64,000 nucleotides of DNA, from assembly GCA_922989275.2 (NCBI GenBank), contig OV277862.1:41441786-41505785 (forward strand), read 5' to 3'. Source of the DNA: Gari tellinella (Eukaryota; Mollusca; Bivalvia; Cardiida; Psammobiidae). The translations under genes were made by a program, and so were the position numbers. The notes beneath the pieces are model-generated. The model saw nothing but the letters and a program-made list of their open reading frames with translations, was not told the DNA's origin and ran no database searches. Positions within the stretch are counted from its first letter, which is position 1. Each line of letters starts with the position of its first letter. This document shows, in pieces, positions 1-9,593 of the stretch.

Positions 1-54
1 GATTTGTTTGCAATTTGATTTACCAGTCAGTTTTTAGTCAACTTACTTGTTATA

Positions 55-308
55 TACCCCATTACACCATGAATATGCCCTTTTATGCCTTTAATTTATT
101 CTTCCATGAAAGAAAATACTTCCAATTTATAGTGTTATCAATATGCATTATCTGAAAATAATAATTTATCCTAGCAGTTACTCCTTTAAAGCAGAGCAGG
201 CTGAAATCAAAGCAGAATGTGTCTTAAAGTTGCATTCTGCTTTACTTTCATCTTGCTTAAAGTGGCCACTTGTCTTTAAAATAGAAACAGGGTATGGGGT
301 AATGGGTA
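55..308. mobile_element. Family A MITE
   Basis: Full-length but diverged: TACCCCATTACACCATGAAT to GGGTATGGGGTAATGGGTAA, with AAAGCAGAATGTG and ATTCTGCTTTACTTTCA arms. Confidence 0.8.
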
Positions 309-355
309 AAATTGAATTGTGTTATTTACTTGTTTGGATGATTGAATAGATTAAG

Positions 356-960
356 TTAACCCCTTACCCCATAGCCTGTATCTGGTTTTGAAGACAGATG
401 AATACTTAAAGCAGGTTGAAAGTAAAGCCTGCTTTAGGCTTCCATCTACTTGGATAAAGAAAATATATAAATTTTATGTTATCATAAAAGTTTTTATGTG
501 TTTGTTTGAGGGCGTTTGGGTTTGGGGGCGAATAGCATCCCATCACATGTTGTGGCATAAGGAAGCGTAGCCTATCAGAGACCTGCTATTGATCACGTGT
601 CTCTGCTCGTCCAATCATTTAATTCATCTGCCTCTTTGTTAGAAAAGTTCGAGAGGAGACACACGGTTAAGAAAGCTAAAATTAAAAGCTGATTCACTAT
701 GTATGGGAAAACAAACTACAACAACATAATTTGTGTTGAATATGGGCATTTTATTTTAAATGCCATAAAAATGTAAGCTTACCAGCAAACATCTGGTTAG
801 CAAAGCATTTACAGTGTATATAATTTGTTTTCCCCTATCTGGGCTGACAGAAGCGCCACAAGCGGAACGTCCGCCAGACCTGTATGATATGGAACAATTT
901 TCTTCATTGAATGAATAACTTAAATGCGTAAAAAAGCGTATTTATGGGGTAATGGGTTAA
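356..960. mobile_element. Family A MITE enlarged by an unknown insert
   Basis: TTAACCCCTTACCCCATAGC to TTTATGGGGTAATGGGTTAA. About 390 bp (roughly 495-885) inside are not family A: GCGTTTGGGTTTGGGGGCG, a TCGTCCAATCA stretch and GCGCCACAAGCGGAACGTCC. No gene is seen in the insert. Confidence 0.7.
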
Positions 961-1207
961 CTCTTTCCTCCCTGAAACTTTAAATGTACAATTCCAGTTT
1001 CCATTTTAGTCTAGCTCATTTCTGACTTTTAAGGGTTGTTTTTGTCAATGTTTGGCATTATAACAAACAGTGAAGACCCTGATCAGAGGGCTCCTTTCGG
1101 AGCCCTCTGATCTGGGTCTTCACTGTTTGCATAGGACAAGTGTTCTAATCACATGTACACTGTTTGAAAAGCACGCCTATATGCGGGACTAGGGTTCAAA
1201 GGGTTAA
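957..1207. mobile_element. Family B MITE, 251 bp
   Basis: TTAACTCTTTCCTCCCTGAAAC to GGACTAGGGTTCAAAGGGTTAA. The centre is a strong palindrome, GATCAGAGGGCTCC and its inverse, inside a longer GTGAAGACCC pair. Its left TTAA is shared with the end of the family A copy before it. Confidence 0.9.
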
Positions 1208-1310
1208 AGAGTTACATATTACAGAGGTTTTCCTTGATCCAGTGTAACTACTTCACTGTCATATCTATGTGCATGCTGTCATACATGAATTTAGATGCTC
1301 TCTTAAGTTC

Positions 1311-1538
1311 TTAACCCATTGTATGCTGGGTAATATTTGGCGGCCATTTTAAAATGTCGTATGCAGCGGGTATAACTCAAATATTTGAAAAAGATTTTAG
1401 CAGTTCCTGATAGAGTATTGACTTAGCAGCAAACAGTTGTGATCTCAGATCAGGCCCCACAATGTGGGGCCTGATCTGAGATCAAAACTGTTTGTCTAGA
1501 GGTACACCTAAAAGTGTATCCCGCATGAAATGGGTTAA
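1311..1538. mobile_element. TTAA-ended palindromic MITE (family E)
   Basis: TTAACCCATTGTATGCTGGG to TCCCGCATGAAATGGGTTAA. The centre is CTCAGATCAGGCCCCACA TT and its inverse flanked by AAACAGTT / AACTGTTT. Related in plan to family B but different in sequence. Confidence 0.75.
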
Positions 1539-2305
1539 AAAACTTGACCGTATTTTATCTGACAGGCCTGGCCATTTTTTGAAAATTGCAGTAGGACTAA
1601 AAGTTGTAATTGGGATTTTTTTCACGTCCTAAATCTTAACGATTTGGGAAGAATTTTGCACTTAGCTACTAAGGTGTTTTCTTTTCTCCACCATTATTTT
1701 TGATGTCATTTTAAATTCAGATATATCATATTCGTATTGTGTTCAGTACCGCAGTGAGTTAGTTGATTAGGAATGTCCAACTTGGGCAGTTTATCAAAAT
1801 TTGGCCTAATTGGGATTTTTTTTTTTACCAGAATTGGGATTTTTTTTATGGCCCTAAGATCAAATTATCAAAACTCATCTCATGAAATGCGGATAAATTT
1901 GGCTTATAAAAATGATTTCGAATTACAGAGTTTCAACTCTATATCTAATGTTTAACAGATCTATGTTTTTTTTCTGAAATATGCATTGATTAAAAGAGAT
2001 TATAACTCTCATTCATTTAAAATTTCTGAAAAATAGGAAACTTTCAGCTTACTGAGTCAAACTAAACATTTGTCAAATTAAAAGTTTGTAGGGCAAGTAC
2101 TGAAGTAGATACATTAATGCAGTACATGATTAAGGCAGAAAGCTCCTTAGGTCCTACATTAAGCAGTCACATGCCTCTGATCCTCTGGGGCATATTGTTT
2201 CTGGTCTGTCTACAACTTTATCAATGGCCATATCATTACTTTAGAACTACGGTACATGTGATAGAGACAGGCAGTTGGTATGTGTGACAGTGTGTACTAC
2301 AGAAG
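1539..2305. other. Intergenic or first-intron sequence, no recognised feature
   Basis: AT-rich sequence. A direct repeat of TTGGGATTTTTTT occurs near 1611, 1811 and 1834. No credible exon was found, including the expected first importin-4 exon. Confidence 0.5.
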
Positions 2306-2625
2306 CCCTTTAAAGACATCTCTTGACGACCTTTCGATCATAACGCCTTGCCAGACAATTTCCTTGCAAAAGGCGTGGATCTTATGGACATGTGGGTAGC
2401 AAAGAACTGTTGAAGCTTCTCGTGTGAGACCCAACCTTTATATTTGATAGTTTGGTTAGAAATAACCATTGAAAATCACTAGAGCATGAGTATAATCTGA
2501 GCCTCACCAGGTAAATTGGCATGTGATGCATGCTTTGAATGTTAAAATTCACACCTATCCAGACAATGGGGGGGGGGGGGGGGATAGTCCATGAAAGGAC
2601 TGAGGAAAAGTCTTTAAGCTCAACA
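2306..2625 (+). repeat. Dispersed repeat with a poly-G tract, copy 1
   Basis: AACCATTGAAAATCACTAGAG, TTGTCTGG-type blocks and a run of about 15 G near 2568, followed by GGACTGAGGAAAAGTCTTTAAG. An inverted copy is at 60293-60625. Confidence 0.75.
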
Positions 2626-2791
2626 TAAGTTGGGCCATGTCAAACAAAGTTCTAGATCATTTACCGGTATAAGTCCTGGTCACATCAGGCCTGAGTGAGC
2701 TAGTATTTCACTAACACATCTTGTTTTGCAGTGGGTTATAGCCTAAGAGAAATACTGTAGTTTAAATTGGCAAACATAATTTTTTTTACAG

Positions 2792-2878
2792 GCTACCCAG
2801 GAATTGAAAGTGTTGTACAAAGACGTAGGAATCGTTCCAGCGTTATGTCAAGTCTTGGGGACATCTACAAATTCCCAG
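2792..2878 (+). CDS. IPO4: Importin-4, exon W1 (second coding exon of the gene)
   Basis: Encodes ATQELKVLYKDVGIVPALCQ and nine more residues, 29 codons in phase 0, between a TTTTTTTTACAG acceptor and a GTTAGT donor. It matches the N-terminal importin-beta region of importin-4 (human: RRATEQLQIVLRAPAALPAL). Importin-4 is a karyopherin-beta made of HEAT repeats. It carries cargo such as histones H3/H4 with ASF1 and ribosomal proteins through nuclear pores and releases it on RanGTP binding. The first exon, expected to encode about 30 residues starting with Met, was not found in 1-2791 and probably lies upstream. All 20 exons in this window keep frame when joined, and their order matches the family throughout, so the gene looks functional. 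The assignment rests on remembered family sequence, not on a search. Confidence 0.88.
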
Positions 2879-3011
2879 GTTAGTTATGATGGTTAAATGA
2901 GTCGACCCCTTTCTTTATAGGTCAATAAGCCAAAGGTCAATGTCATGTCAAGGTCAACGTGGCGTGTGGGGCATACATGTAATTGTTTTACAAACATATC
3001 TTGTTTATTAC

Positions 3012-3151
3012 TACAGTAAAACCTCTCTATTACAACCACTAAATAAGGTGAAAGTAAAGCAGAAAGCTCCCCTTGCTTTAAGCTGTCACCTGTATTTAAT
3101 ACCATCAATTAGCTTTCTTTTTAATGGTTGTAATAGAGATGTTTTACTGTA
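3012..3151. mobile_element. Family D MITE, short
   Basis: TACAGTAAAACCTCTCTATT to AATAGAGATGTTTTACTGTA; the AGAAAGCTCC arm is unpaired. Confidence 0.75.
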
Positions 3152-3186
3152 CCATATGTGTAAACTAATTTTTCTGGTATTTGTAG

Positions 3187-3272
3187 GTTCGTCAGTATGC
3201 TGCAGTATTGCTGAGAAAAAAGATCTTGAAGACAAAACAATGGGCGGTACTGCAGGGCACTGTAGCACAGAC
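3187..3272 (+). CDS. IPO4: Importin-4, exon W2
   Basis: Encodes VRQYAAVLLRKKILKTKQWA and following residues, the RQ(F/Y)AAVLxRR helix of the first HEAT repeats that contributes to the Ran-binding N-terminal arch in karyopherins. The acceptor is TTTGTAG and the donor GTAAGC. The exon ends with two bases (AC) of a codon completed by the next exon. Confidence 0.9.
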
Positions 3273-3317
3273 GTAAGCACATGTATAGTATTAAAACTTT
3301 CCTCCTAGCTGGTATTA

Positions 3318-3556
3318 GACCACTAAAGCAGGTTGAAAGTAAAGCAGAATGCGCCTTAAAGTTAAAGGCGCATTTTGCTTTACTCTCAGCCTGCTATAAG
3401 CTACTATCTGCTAGAATATGTCGTATGATACATATTCATGAATGTAGAAATTGGAACAATTTACTTCAGTGGAGGAATAAACTGAATGCACTAAAAGGCA
3501 CTTCTATGGTAGAAGGGCTAAAGGTATAAAAATGCCTGTCTATGGAGCAATGGGTT
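3318..3556. mobile_element. Family A MITE
   Basis: GCAGGTTGAAAGTAAAGCAG, GCGCCTTAAAG loop, then TATGGAGCAATGGGTTA. The left end is lost near the exon W2 donor. Confidence 0.7.
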
Positions 3557-3692
3557 ACAAAGCAAAGAAATAAATTAAGATGACAGTTTTAAAGTGATTG
3601 ATGTTGTAGCAGTAAAGAGAGGTACCACACTCACCAGTAAGGTTGTTCATGTAAATTCTGCTGCATTAATTACGTTTCTTTTGTCATTGTAG

Positions 3693-3734
3693 AATGAGGG
3701 AGAATATTCTGCAGATTCTCTTACAAGAACCAGA
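3693..3734 (+). CDS. IPO4: Importin-4, exon W3 (42-bp microexon)
   Basis: The smallest exon in the window. After the split Thr codon it reads MRENILQILLQEP and ends with GA of a split Glu codon. The acceptor is CATTGTAG and the donor GTAAGT. It corresponds to human ESLKSLILTALQRE. A gene finder could miss it, but it is required to keep frame between its neighbours. Confidence 0.87.
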
Positions 3735-3808
3735 GTAAGTATGATCAGGTCACTTTATATTGACATGCACATGATATAAATCACTACAGTGCTCCCTCTC
3801 TACAACAA

Positions 3809-4001
3809 CAGAGCACCAGATAAGCTTAGTTTTTCAAAACCTAAAATCTTTATTTCTGAATTAAACCCTATTGTGTCACTACTCATTAGAATCGTCTCTT
3901 CGAGACGATTCTAATGAGTAGTAACACCATAGGATTTGGTGCTAAAAAGAGTGAGAAAATGTTGGATTTGTTGAAAAAACTACCTCTTATCTGGAGCCCT
4001 G
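3809..4001. mobile_element. Family C MITE, 193 bp
   Basis: Ends are CAGAGCACCAGATAAG and CTTATCTGGAGCCCTG, with a CAACAA duplication on both sides. The centre is a perfect palindrome, CATTAGAATCGTCTCTTCGA and its inverse. Internal landmarks of the family are AAATCTTTATTTCTG and GAGAAAATGTTGGATTTGTT. Confidence 0.9.
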
Positions 4002-4399
4002 CAACAACACCCAATGGGAGACAAAGATGTGAGTGTTTTTTTCTGAGGGAGTCATGCGGCATCTGATCTGGATTCAAGCTGTTTGTCACTGGTCATTATG
4101 TTTTTTTCTGTCAAATTGTCCATTATGTGACTTTGCGAAAAACAGCAGACAACAATTTTAAGCAGACGATATTGCAGACGTGAAATGGTTGGACATAACT
4201 GTTGGTTTGAGGAACAGCGGTAAATGTTGTCGTTGTTCAGAGGGCTGTTGCGTACTTAGTTCAGTAATTATCTTTGCACTGTTTTGTAGCAGCTCCAAAG
4301 TTTTACTCCAGAATCAGAATGTGTGGACGTTTGAGGGATCCACTGAGAAAGCATCTTAAGTAGGCAAAATGGAACGCTGATTTTATGTTAACATTTACC

Positions 4400-4637
4400 T
4401 AAAGGCCTCACCCTGTTTCTAGTTTTGATGACATGACCAGTTAAAGCAGGTTGAAAGTAAAGCTGAATGCGCCTCAGGCGAATTCTGCTTTATATCAGCA
4501 TGCTTTAAGCTACCATCTTCTAGAATATTGAAAGTATTTCTTGCTGTAAATGACTATAAACTTAAAGTGGCACTACTTTCTTCAGTGGAGGAATTAATTA
4601 AAATTTTGCGTAAAAAGATGTATGTATGAGGTTAAAC
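4400..4637. mobile_element. Family A MITE
   Basis: CCTCACCCTGTTTCTAGTTT to GATGTATGTATGAGGTTAA, with a shortened GCGCCTCAGGCG centre. It ends 58 bp before exon W4. Confidence 0.75.
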
Positions 4638-4694
4638 TCTTAAAGTTAACTCTGTGACCACAATTCATTATGTTTAGTTACTGTTGTTTTCCAG

Positions 4695-4827
4695 GGGGAG
4701 TGTGCGTACGGCCATTGCCCAAGTTATAGCCACGATAGCCAAACATGACATGCCTACCAATGCCTGGCCTCAACTCTTTGCCTTCATCACGGAGCATGTG
4801 AAGAGTACTGATCCAGCCCATAGAGAG
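4695..4827 (+). CDS. IPO4: Importin-4, exon W4
   Basis: Encodes GSVRTAIAQVIATIAKHDMP then TNAWPQLFAFITEHVKSTDP, equivalent to human VSLSLAQLSATIFRKEGLEAWPQLLQLL. The WPQL helix is a family landmark. The acceptor is TTTTCCAG and the donor GTAACC. The exon ends in phase 0. Confidence 0.92.
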
Positions 4828-5010
4828 GTAACCTTTCCCCACAGTCACCAGTGTTAACCATTTAACCCTTACCTCCACAGCCAAGTGTGCAGATCATCTA
4901 CATGTATATCCATATTTGATGAAAGCAGGATACTGCTTAAAGCAAGATGAAAGCTTTCTGATTTACTTTTAATTTTCTTGTAAGCTGTGGCCTGTATTCA
5001 ACAGCATCAA

Positions 5011-5224
5011 TTAACCCTTAGCCCGCCAAATAAATTGTCGTCTGCTATATTTCTCGTCTGCTTCAAGTTTCAAAGTGCTTCAAAGTTGCTCAAAATTGCT
5101 GAAAATGTTGTCCGAGTGTCAAACAGCTTGGATCCGGATGAGACGCCGAGTTACTCGGCGTCTCATCCGGATCCAAGCTGTTTGCATATGGAGCTATAGT
5201 CGTGAATGGCAGGCTAAGGGTTAA
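5011..5224. mobile_element. Family F MITE, 214 bp
   Basis: TTAACCCTTAGCCCGCCAAA to GTGAATGGCAGGCTAAGGGTTAA. The centre is an intact palindrome, AAACAGCTTGGATCCGGATG AGACGCCGAG and its inverse. Confidence 0.9.
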
Positions 5225-6044
5225 TATTCATTTGTGGTTCTTCTATGTAGATGTAAATTCCATATAGGTGCTCAAAGACACTCTTATGGAGAAAAGGGTT
5301 AAGCCTGTACAATGACTATACTTGTCCTTAAGAAACTGTGTACCTTTGAAGAGTACATTTGTCCTACGCATAAAGTGTATAGATCACAATATATAGAGAA
5401 CAATAATGATAGTGAAACAAAAAGTTCTTTTAGTCTGCTTCAATATGCCACCGACCTTGAAGACCATATGGATTATGGGTAAAGGCACCTTACAGTGCTC
5501 ATGTTTTTGTGAATATATAAAGGGATCTTAATATTCTTATACAGACAGACGTTGTTAAAAGGTTAGACTGCCAATCCAGGTGTTGTTGTTGTTGTTGTTG
5601 GCGTACATGTGCTTAACACTCACAGGACAGCTTGGTACAGACATTATTGTCTGTCAAGCTGGAGGATTACGTGCATAGCTGTTTTCAATTACCTCGCCAT
5701 ATAGGCAGCCATGTTCCGTCTTCAGAGGATTTTAAATACCCAATAAAGGGTATAGAGCTGCTATTGAATGAGATGAACCATATTGGCGCACTCCACTAAA
5801 CCAGGCCAGTAACAGAGCTGAACATAGCTTCCCATGAGCAACTCCATTCTGACAAAGTAAAACTTTAAGGGTGCTTGATCTCGCATAATCCCTAAAGATA
5901 ATTTGAGATAGGTTCTCTGATCTCTCTGCTCAAAAGGATAACAACTTTTTTCTATTGGCCCCATTGGTTTCATTTATTACCTATTGTGTTAGTGTGAAGC
6001 AACTGAACACTGTACAATGCCCAGTGAAACACACAACTAAGGTA
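5225..6044. other. Intron sequence with no recognised feature
   Basis: Only the GTT microsatellite stands out. ORFs are short and unlike proteins. Confidence 0.5.
5579..5602 (+). repeat. (GTT)n microsatellite
   Basis: Short run of GTT triplets. Confidence 0.9.
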
Positions 6045-6262
6045 AGAACTTCAGCCAAGGGCCAAAATCCAGGTGTCATGAGGTTGATCCCTTGTCAGAC
6101 CATCCATGTCCTTTGTATGAGACTTTAAATTGAGGTCCTATGTACCAGTGCAATAATACACTGGACATGCAAAAGAATGAGAGGGCTTTATCGTAAAAGA
6201 GTAGAACATTGCCCTTGTTCTGTATCCGCTTTCCTCTGTCTGGGAGAAAAGGACATAAATAT
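6045..6262 (+). mobile_element. SINE-like element, degraded
   Basis: GGTTGATCCCTTGTCAGACC (B-box region), CCTTTGTATGAGACTTTAAA and CGCTTTCCTCTGTCTGGGAG match the body of the copy at 18295. Confidence 0.6.
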
Positions 6263-6399
6263 AAAAAAAAAAAAGCTTTAAGTGCTTCAGTGAAAGGATC
6301 ATTTCAGCTCTATAAACAGAATGATCACAGTTCATGTTTATTAAGTATGATTATTTAATCTTTATACTTCTTTATAGCATAGTGTTTGAATCATTTCAG

Positions 6400-6645
6400 G
6401 TTGGTATGTACATACTATACAATGTGGCGTCATCGGCCTCTGAACAGCTGAAGCCCCATCTGGCCGAGGTAGCTGCGTTAGTATCTGGTATACTGAGTGA
6501 CCAGCAGAGTAGCCTAGCCCCGTTCTACGCCATCAAAACACTGTCAGAGGTGGTGTACTTTGTTGGTGACGATGCCCTGAAACCTGTACAGCAGTGTGTG
6601 CCACAAATCCTTCAAGTCATCAAGAACCTCATCACAGTCGACGAG
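6400..6645 (+). CDS. IPO4: Importin-4, exon W5
   Basis: Eighty-two codons in phase 0, starting VGMYILYNVASSASEQLKPH and ending VIKNLITVDE. It covers HEAT repeats equivalent to human GLLLLSVVVTSRPEAFQPHHRELL through MAMQTLIPIDE. The acceptor is ATTTCAG and the donor GTATGG. An in-frame ATG at 6334 upstream is intronic and not needed as a start. Confidence 0.93.
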
Positions 6646-6666
6646 GTATGGCAAGAGCTTCACAAA

Positions 6667-6917
6667 TTAACCCTTTGAACCCTAGTCCCGCATATAGGCG
6701 TCCTTTTCAAACAGTATACATGTGAAAAGTGCACATGTCCTATGCAAGCAGTGAATACCCAGATCAGAGGGCTCCTTATGGAGCCCTCTGATCTGGGTCT
6801 TCACTGTTTGTCATAATGCAAAACATTGACAAAAACGACCCTTAAAAGTCAGAAATGGACTAGACTAAAATGGAAACTGGGATTGTCCATTTGAAGTTTC
6901 AGGGAGGAAAGAGTTAA
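6667..6917. mobile_element. Family B MITE beside exon W5
   Basis: Opposite orientation to the copy at 957. TTAACCCTTTGAACCCTAGT to GGGAGGAAAGAGTTAA, 22 bp after importin-4 exon W5. Confidence 0.9.
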
Positions 6918-7028
6918 AAGTGCATTATAGTCAAACTGACCCCAATAGCTTCACATTTGATAGTGTAATCTACTGTAAAAATCTCTGCAGTACAGAGAGG
7001 CTATTGGCTGAAATTATTCAGGCTTAAA

Positions 7029-7198
7029 CAGGGCTCCAGATAAGGGGAGTATTTCAAAAACCAAAATCTTTATTTTTGCATTAAACCCTTTGGTCTGACT
7101 ACTCATCAGAATGAGTAGTGACACCATAGGATTTGGTGCTGAAATTAGTGAGAAAATGTTGGATTTGTTCAGTTTACTCCCTCTTAACTGGAACCCTG
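7029..7198. mobile_element. Family C MITE, 170 bp
   Basis: CAGGGCTCCAGATAAG start and GAACCCTG end. The central palindrome has lost one arm. Flanks CTTAAA and CATAAA may be a decayed target duplication. Confidence 0.8.
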
Positions 7199-7200
7199 CA

Positions 7201-7497
7201 TAAATAAAGGTAAAGGTATGGGTTTATAAAGTCTGCAATTATGTCATATTCTGCCGACTTTTACATTTACCTCCCTGATCATCGAGTCACAAGTCGACCA
7301 TTTACATACGGCGCAAGTTGCACCTGTGGCACATTGACTTCTTTCCCTCTCAGGTAGCCTTTAATTCACTTGGGTGAAGTGGAGCAATATAGGGTTAAAT
7401 TTTTGCTCAGAAAAATTCCATTAATCCTGACAGGGCTCGAACCAGGAACCTCTCGCTTCCTAGGCGAGCGTCCTACCACTGGACCACCGCCCCTACA
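7201..7497 (-). mobile_element. tRNA-derived SINE-like element
   Basis: On the minus strand, GGGGCGGTGGTCCAGTGGTA starts a tRNA-like head with an A box (TGGTCCAGTGGTAGG), an anticodon-arm-like CTCGCCTAGGAAGCGAG and a B box (GGTTCGAGCCC). The 3' end does not pair with GGGGCGG, so it is not a complete tRNA gene. An AT-rich body of about 220 bp follows. Confidence 0.65.
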
Positions 7498-7591
7498 TGA
7501 AAGTATCGTTAGTAATAATCTAATTCGAGATAGAAATGTTTAGTTATTTCAGGAGAAGGCTCATGTTCAGTTATGTTATTGTATTTTTCAG

Positions 7592-7693
7592 GAGAAGGCA
7601 TGTGAGGCATTTGAAGTGTTTGATGAGATGTTGGAGTGTGAGGTAGTCATCATCACCCCACACCTAAAGGCCACAATCTTGTTCTGTCTGGAG
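7592..7693 (+). CDS. IPO4: Importin-4, exon W6
   Basis: Encodes EKACEAFEVFDEMLECEVVI then ITPHLKATILFCLE, 34 codons. It is strikingly close to human AKACEALEALDELLESEVPVITPYLSEVLTFCLEV, one of the most conserved stretches of the family. The acceptor is TTTTTCAG and the donor GTAAGA. A second GAGAAGGC with a CAG before it occurs at 7553, but no further exon sequence follows there. Confidence 0.94.
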
Positions 7694-7776
7694 GTAAGAA
7701 ATACCAACTATTGTTGTATTGCAAGATTTGAATTATTAAATTAAAAAAAGGGGAATAAATTGATATTGTAACTGTC

Positions 7777-8017
7777 TTAACCCTTTACTACATAGCCTGT
7801 TTCTAGTTTTGAAGACAGGTGACCACTTAAAGCAGGTTGAAAGTAAAGCAGAATGCGCCTTTAGGCGCATTCTGCTTTATTTTCAGCCTGCTTTAAAGTA
7901 CCATCTGCTGAGATATAGAAAATATTAAATATTCTCATGACTATAATTGGAACTATTTTCTTCAGGGTATGAAGAAATTTAATGTGTAAATATGCATATC
8001 TATGGAGTAAAGGGTTA
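7777..8017. mobile_element. Family A MITE
   Basis: TTAACCCTTTACTACATAGC to CTATGGAGTAAAGGGTTAA, perfect centre AGCAGAATGCGCCTTTAGGC and its inverse. Confidence 0.88.
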
Positions 8018-8044
8018 AAGACAATGTCAAAAGTTAAATGCAAC

Positions 8045-8239
8045 TAGTGCTCCAGATAAGATGGAGTTTTTCAAAAACTAAAATCCGTATGCCTCTACCA
8101 AACCCTATGATGTTGACTACTGATTAAAATTGTCCCAAGACGATGATTCTGTTGAGTAGACACAACATAGGGTTTGGTGGATGCATAAAGGAGAAATCAT
8201 TGAAATTAAGTGGTCAACGTGCTCTTATGTGCAGCCCTG
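8045..8239. mobile_element. Family C MITE, diverged
   Basis: TAGTGCTCCAGATAAG to GCAGCCCTG, with GTTGACTACTGATTAAAATTG and its inverse at the centre. Confidence 0.7.
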
Positions 8240-8343
8240 GGATGAAATTTAGATGAAAAGAGGAGTCTAAGCCTGTGACCCCATGGTACATTACTACTGA
8301 GCTGTACATCTGTGCATTATATACAGGATTGTAGTCATACATG

Positions 8344-9465
8344 CAGTGATCATTCTGGACTGGATGACTGGTGGGCCATTGGCCCATCAGTCATCAGAGA
8401 AGTGGGCCATTTGGCATTTTTGATGGGCCGAGCTTAAAACACCTAGATTACTGAAAAAACAAGCAGAACAGAAACTGTAACATGCATCAAGAACTGAAAT
8501 AAACCAATGTGGAAATAAAATTACACTTTCCTACCTAGTGTTGTCTCTTATAGTGATGACCATGCAGTATACACTGTCTATTTCATGAATATCAGGTGTA
8601 TTCCTGACACAAGAAATTCATACTTGGTAAGTGGGAGGTCTGTTGTACCCAAATAGTGAGCTGTCTTCATGCAATTGATAATGGCTTATTCTTTGCTGAC
8701 TTTTAATACAGAACTAGCGATCGCTACTCGAAGCATGTGTTATCAAAGTGTTTCTCCTAAAATTTTCACAGCCGTTAACAAAAATTGTTAGCCGAGTGTT
8801 CTCTTTGCATAGTTCACAACTTCATTATTTTTTACCACTGTTGTAGCGTAGCCATTTGAATTTAGCTAGGCTTTGTGATCGTCGGCCATTTTTTCGAGTT
8901 CGATTTAGTCGGGGTGCGAGTCGTTCAGACGCATTCTCGATCTGTGTTGGGATATTATAATTTGTTTTCGGCTGTGTAATAAAGAAATGCAATTTAGAGT
9001 TTCACCCTCGCATCCATGTTTGGTTCGTTTCGACATACTTTGCTTTTCAAAACAACACTGACATGTGATTCAATCGCAGACCGGAAACCGGCCGCAATAT
9101 ATCAACAACCAATCAAAGTTATCAATACTTATCACCGGAGGCTGTAACTAAGCAACATGCAATCGCAGCTACTCGGACATGTACAGATAAAACGAATGTC
9201 GAAGAGAGATCTCGATTGAGCACCATTACCGAGAAGCGTGATTTTATTAATAAACCAATGAAATTGGGTCTAGTATTCGCTGCCGTCTTCACGGAAATTT
9301 GGACACGAAAGTGAAACTAGACAATTCTATGGCCCTTCAAGTAAGATTTCGTTGCGGGATTACGGATTTCTCTGCGCCGATATGGCCCACATACAAAATT
9401 CTATTTGCGCCATTTGTGATTTTTATGCGGGAATCCCGCAAGGGCGCATCCCAGAATGAACACTG
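8344..9465. mobile_element. 1.1 kb element with CAGTG(A/T)TCATTCTGG ends
   Basis: CAGTGATCATTCTGG at 8344 faces CCAGAATGAACACTG ending at 9465, flanked on both sides by TACATG (6-bp target duplication). A GGCCCATCAGTCATCAG segment near the left end is self-complementary. No ORF resembling a transposase. It ends 44 bp before importin-4 exon W7. Confidence 0.75.
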
Positions 9466-9509
9466 TACATGTATTGAAATACTTCAATTTCTCAATTTTT
9501 CCATTTCAG

Positions 9510-9593
9510 ATTGCTAGTAGTACAAACCTTGATGATAGTATCCGAGTGAAGGCCATGTCATTTGTTTGTTCTCTTACTAGGCTGAAGAAAAAG
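9510..9593 (+). CDS. IPO4: Importin-4, exon W7
   Basis: Encodes IASSTNLDDSIRVKAMSFVC then SLTRLKKK, 28 codons, phase 0. It matches human VARNVALGNAIRVRILCCLTFLVKVKSK. The acceptor is CATTTCAG and the donor GTACAG. The intron before it holds a 1.1 kb element (8344-9465) that ends 45 bp upstream of the exon. Confidence 0.93.

Noticed and set aside
2940..3308. 122-codon + strand ORF overlapping exon W2
   Set aside because: Runs through a family D MITE and reads the exon in another frame.
7434..7497. Functional tRNA gene on the minus strand (anticodon AGG-like)
   Set aside because: The acceptor 3' strand does not pair with GGGGCGG and a SINE-like body follows.
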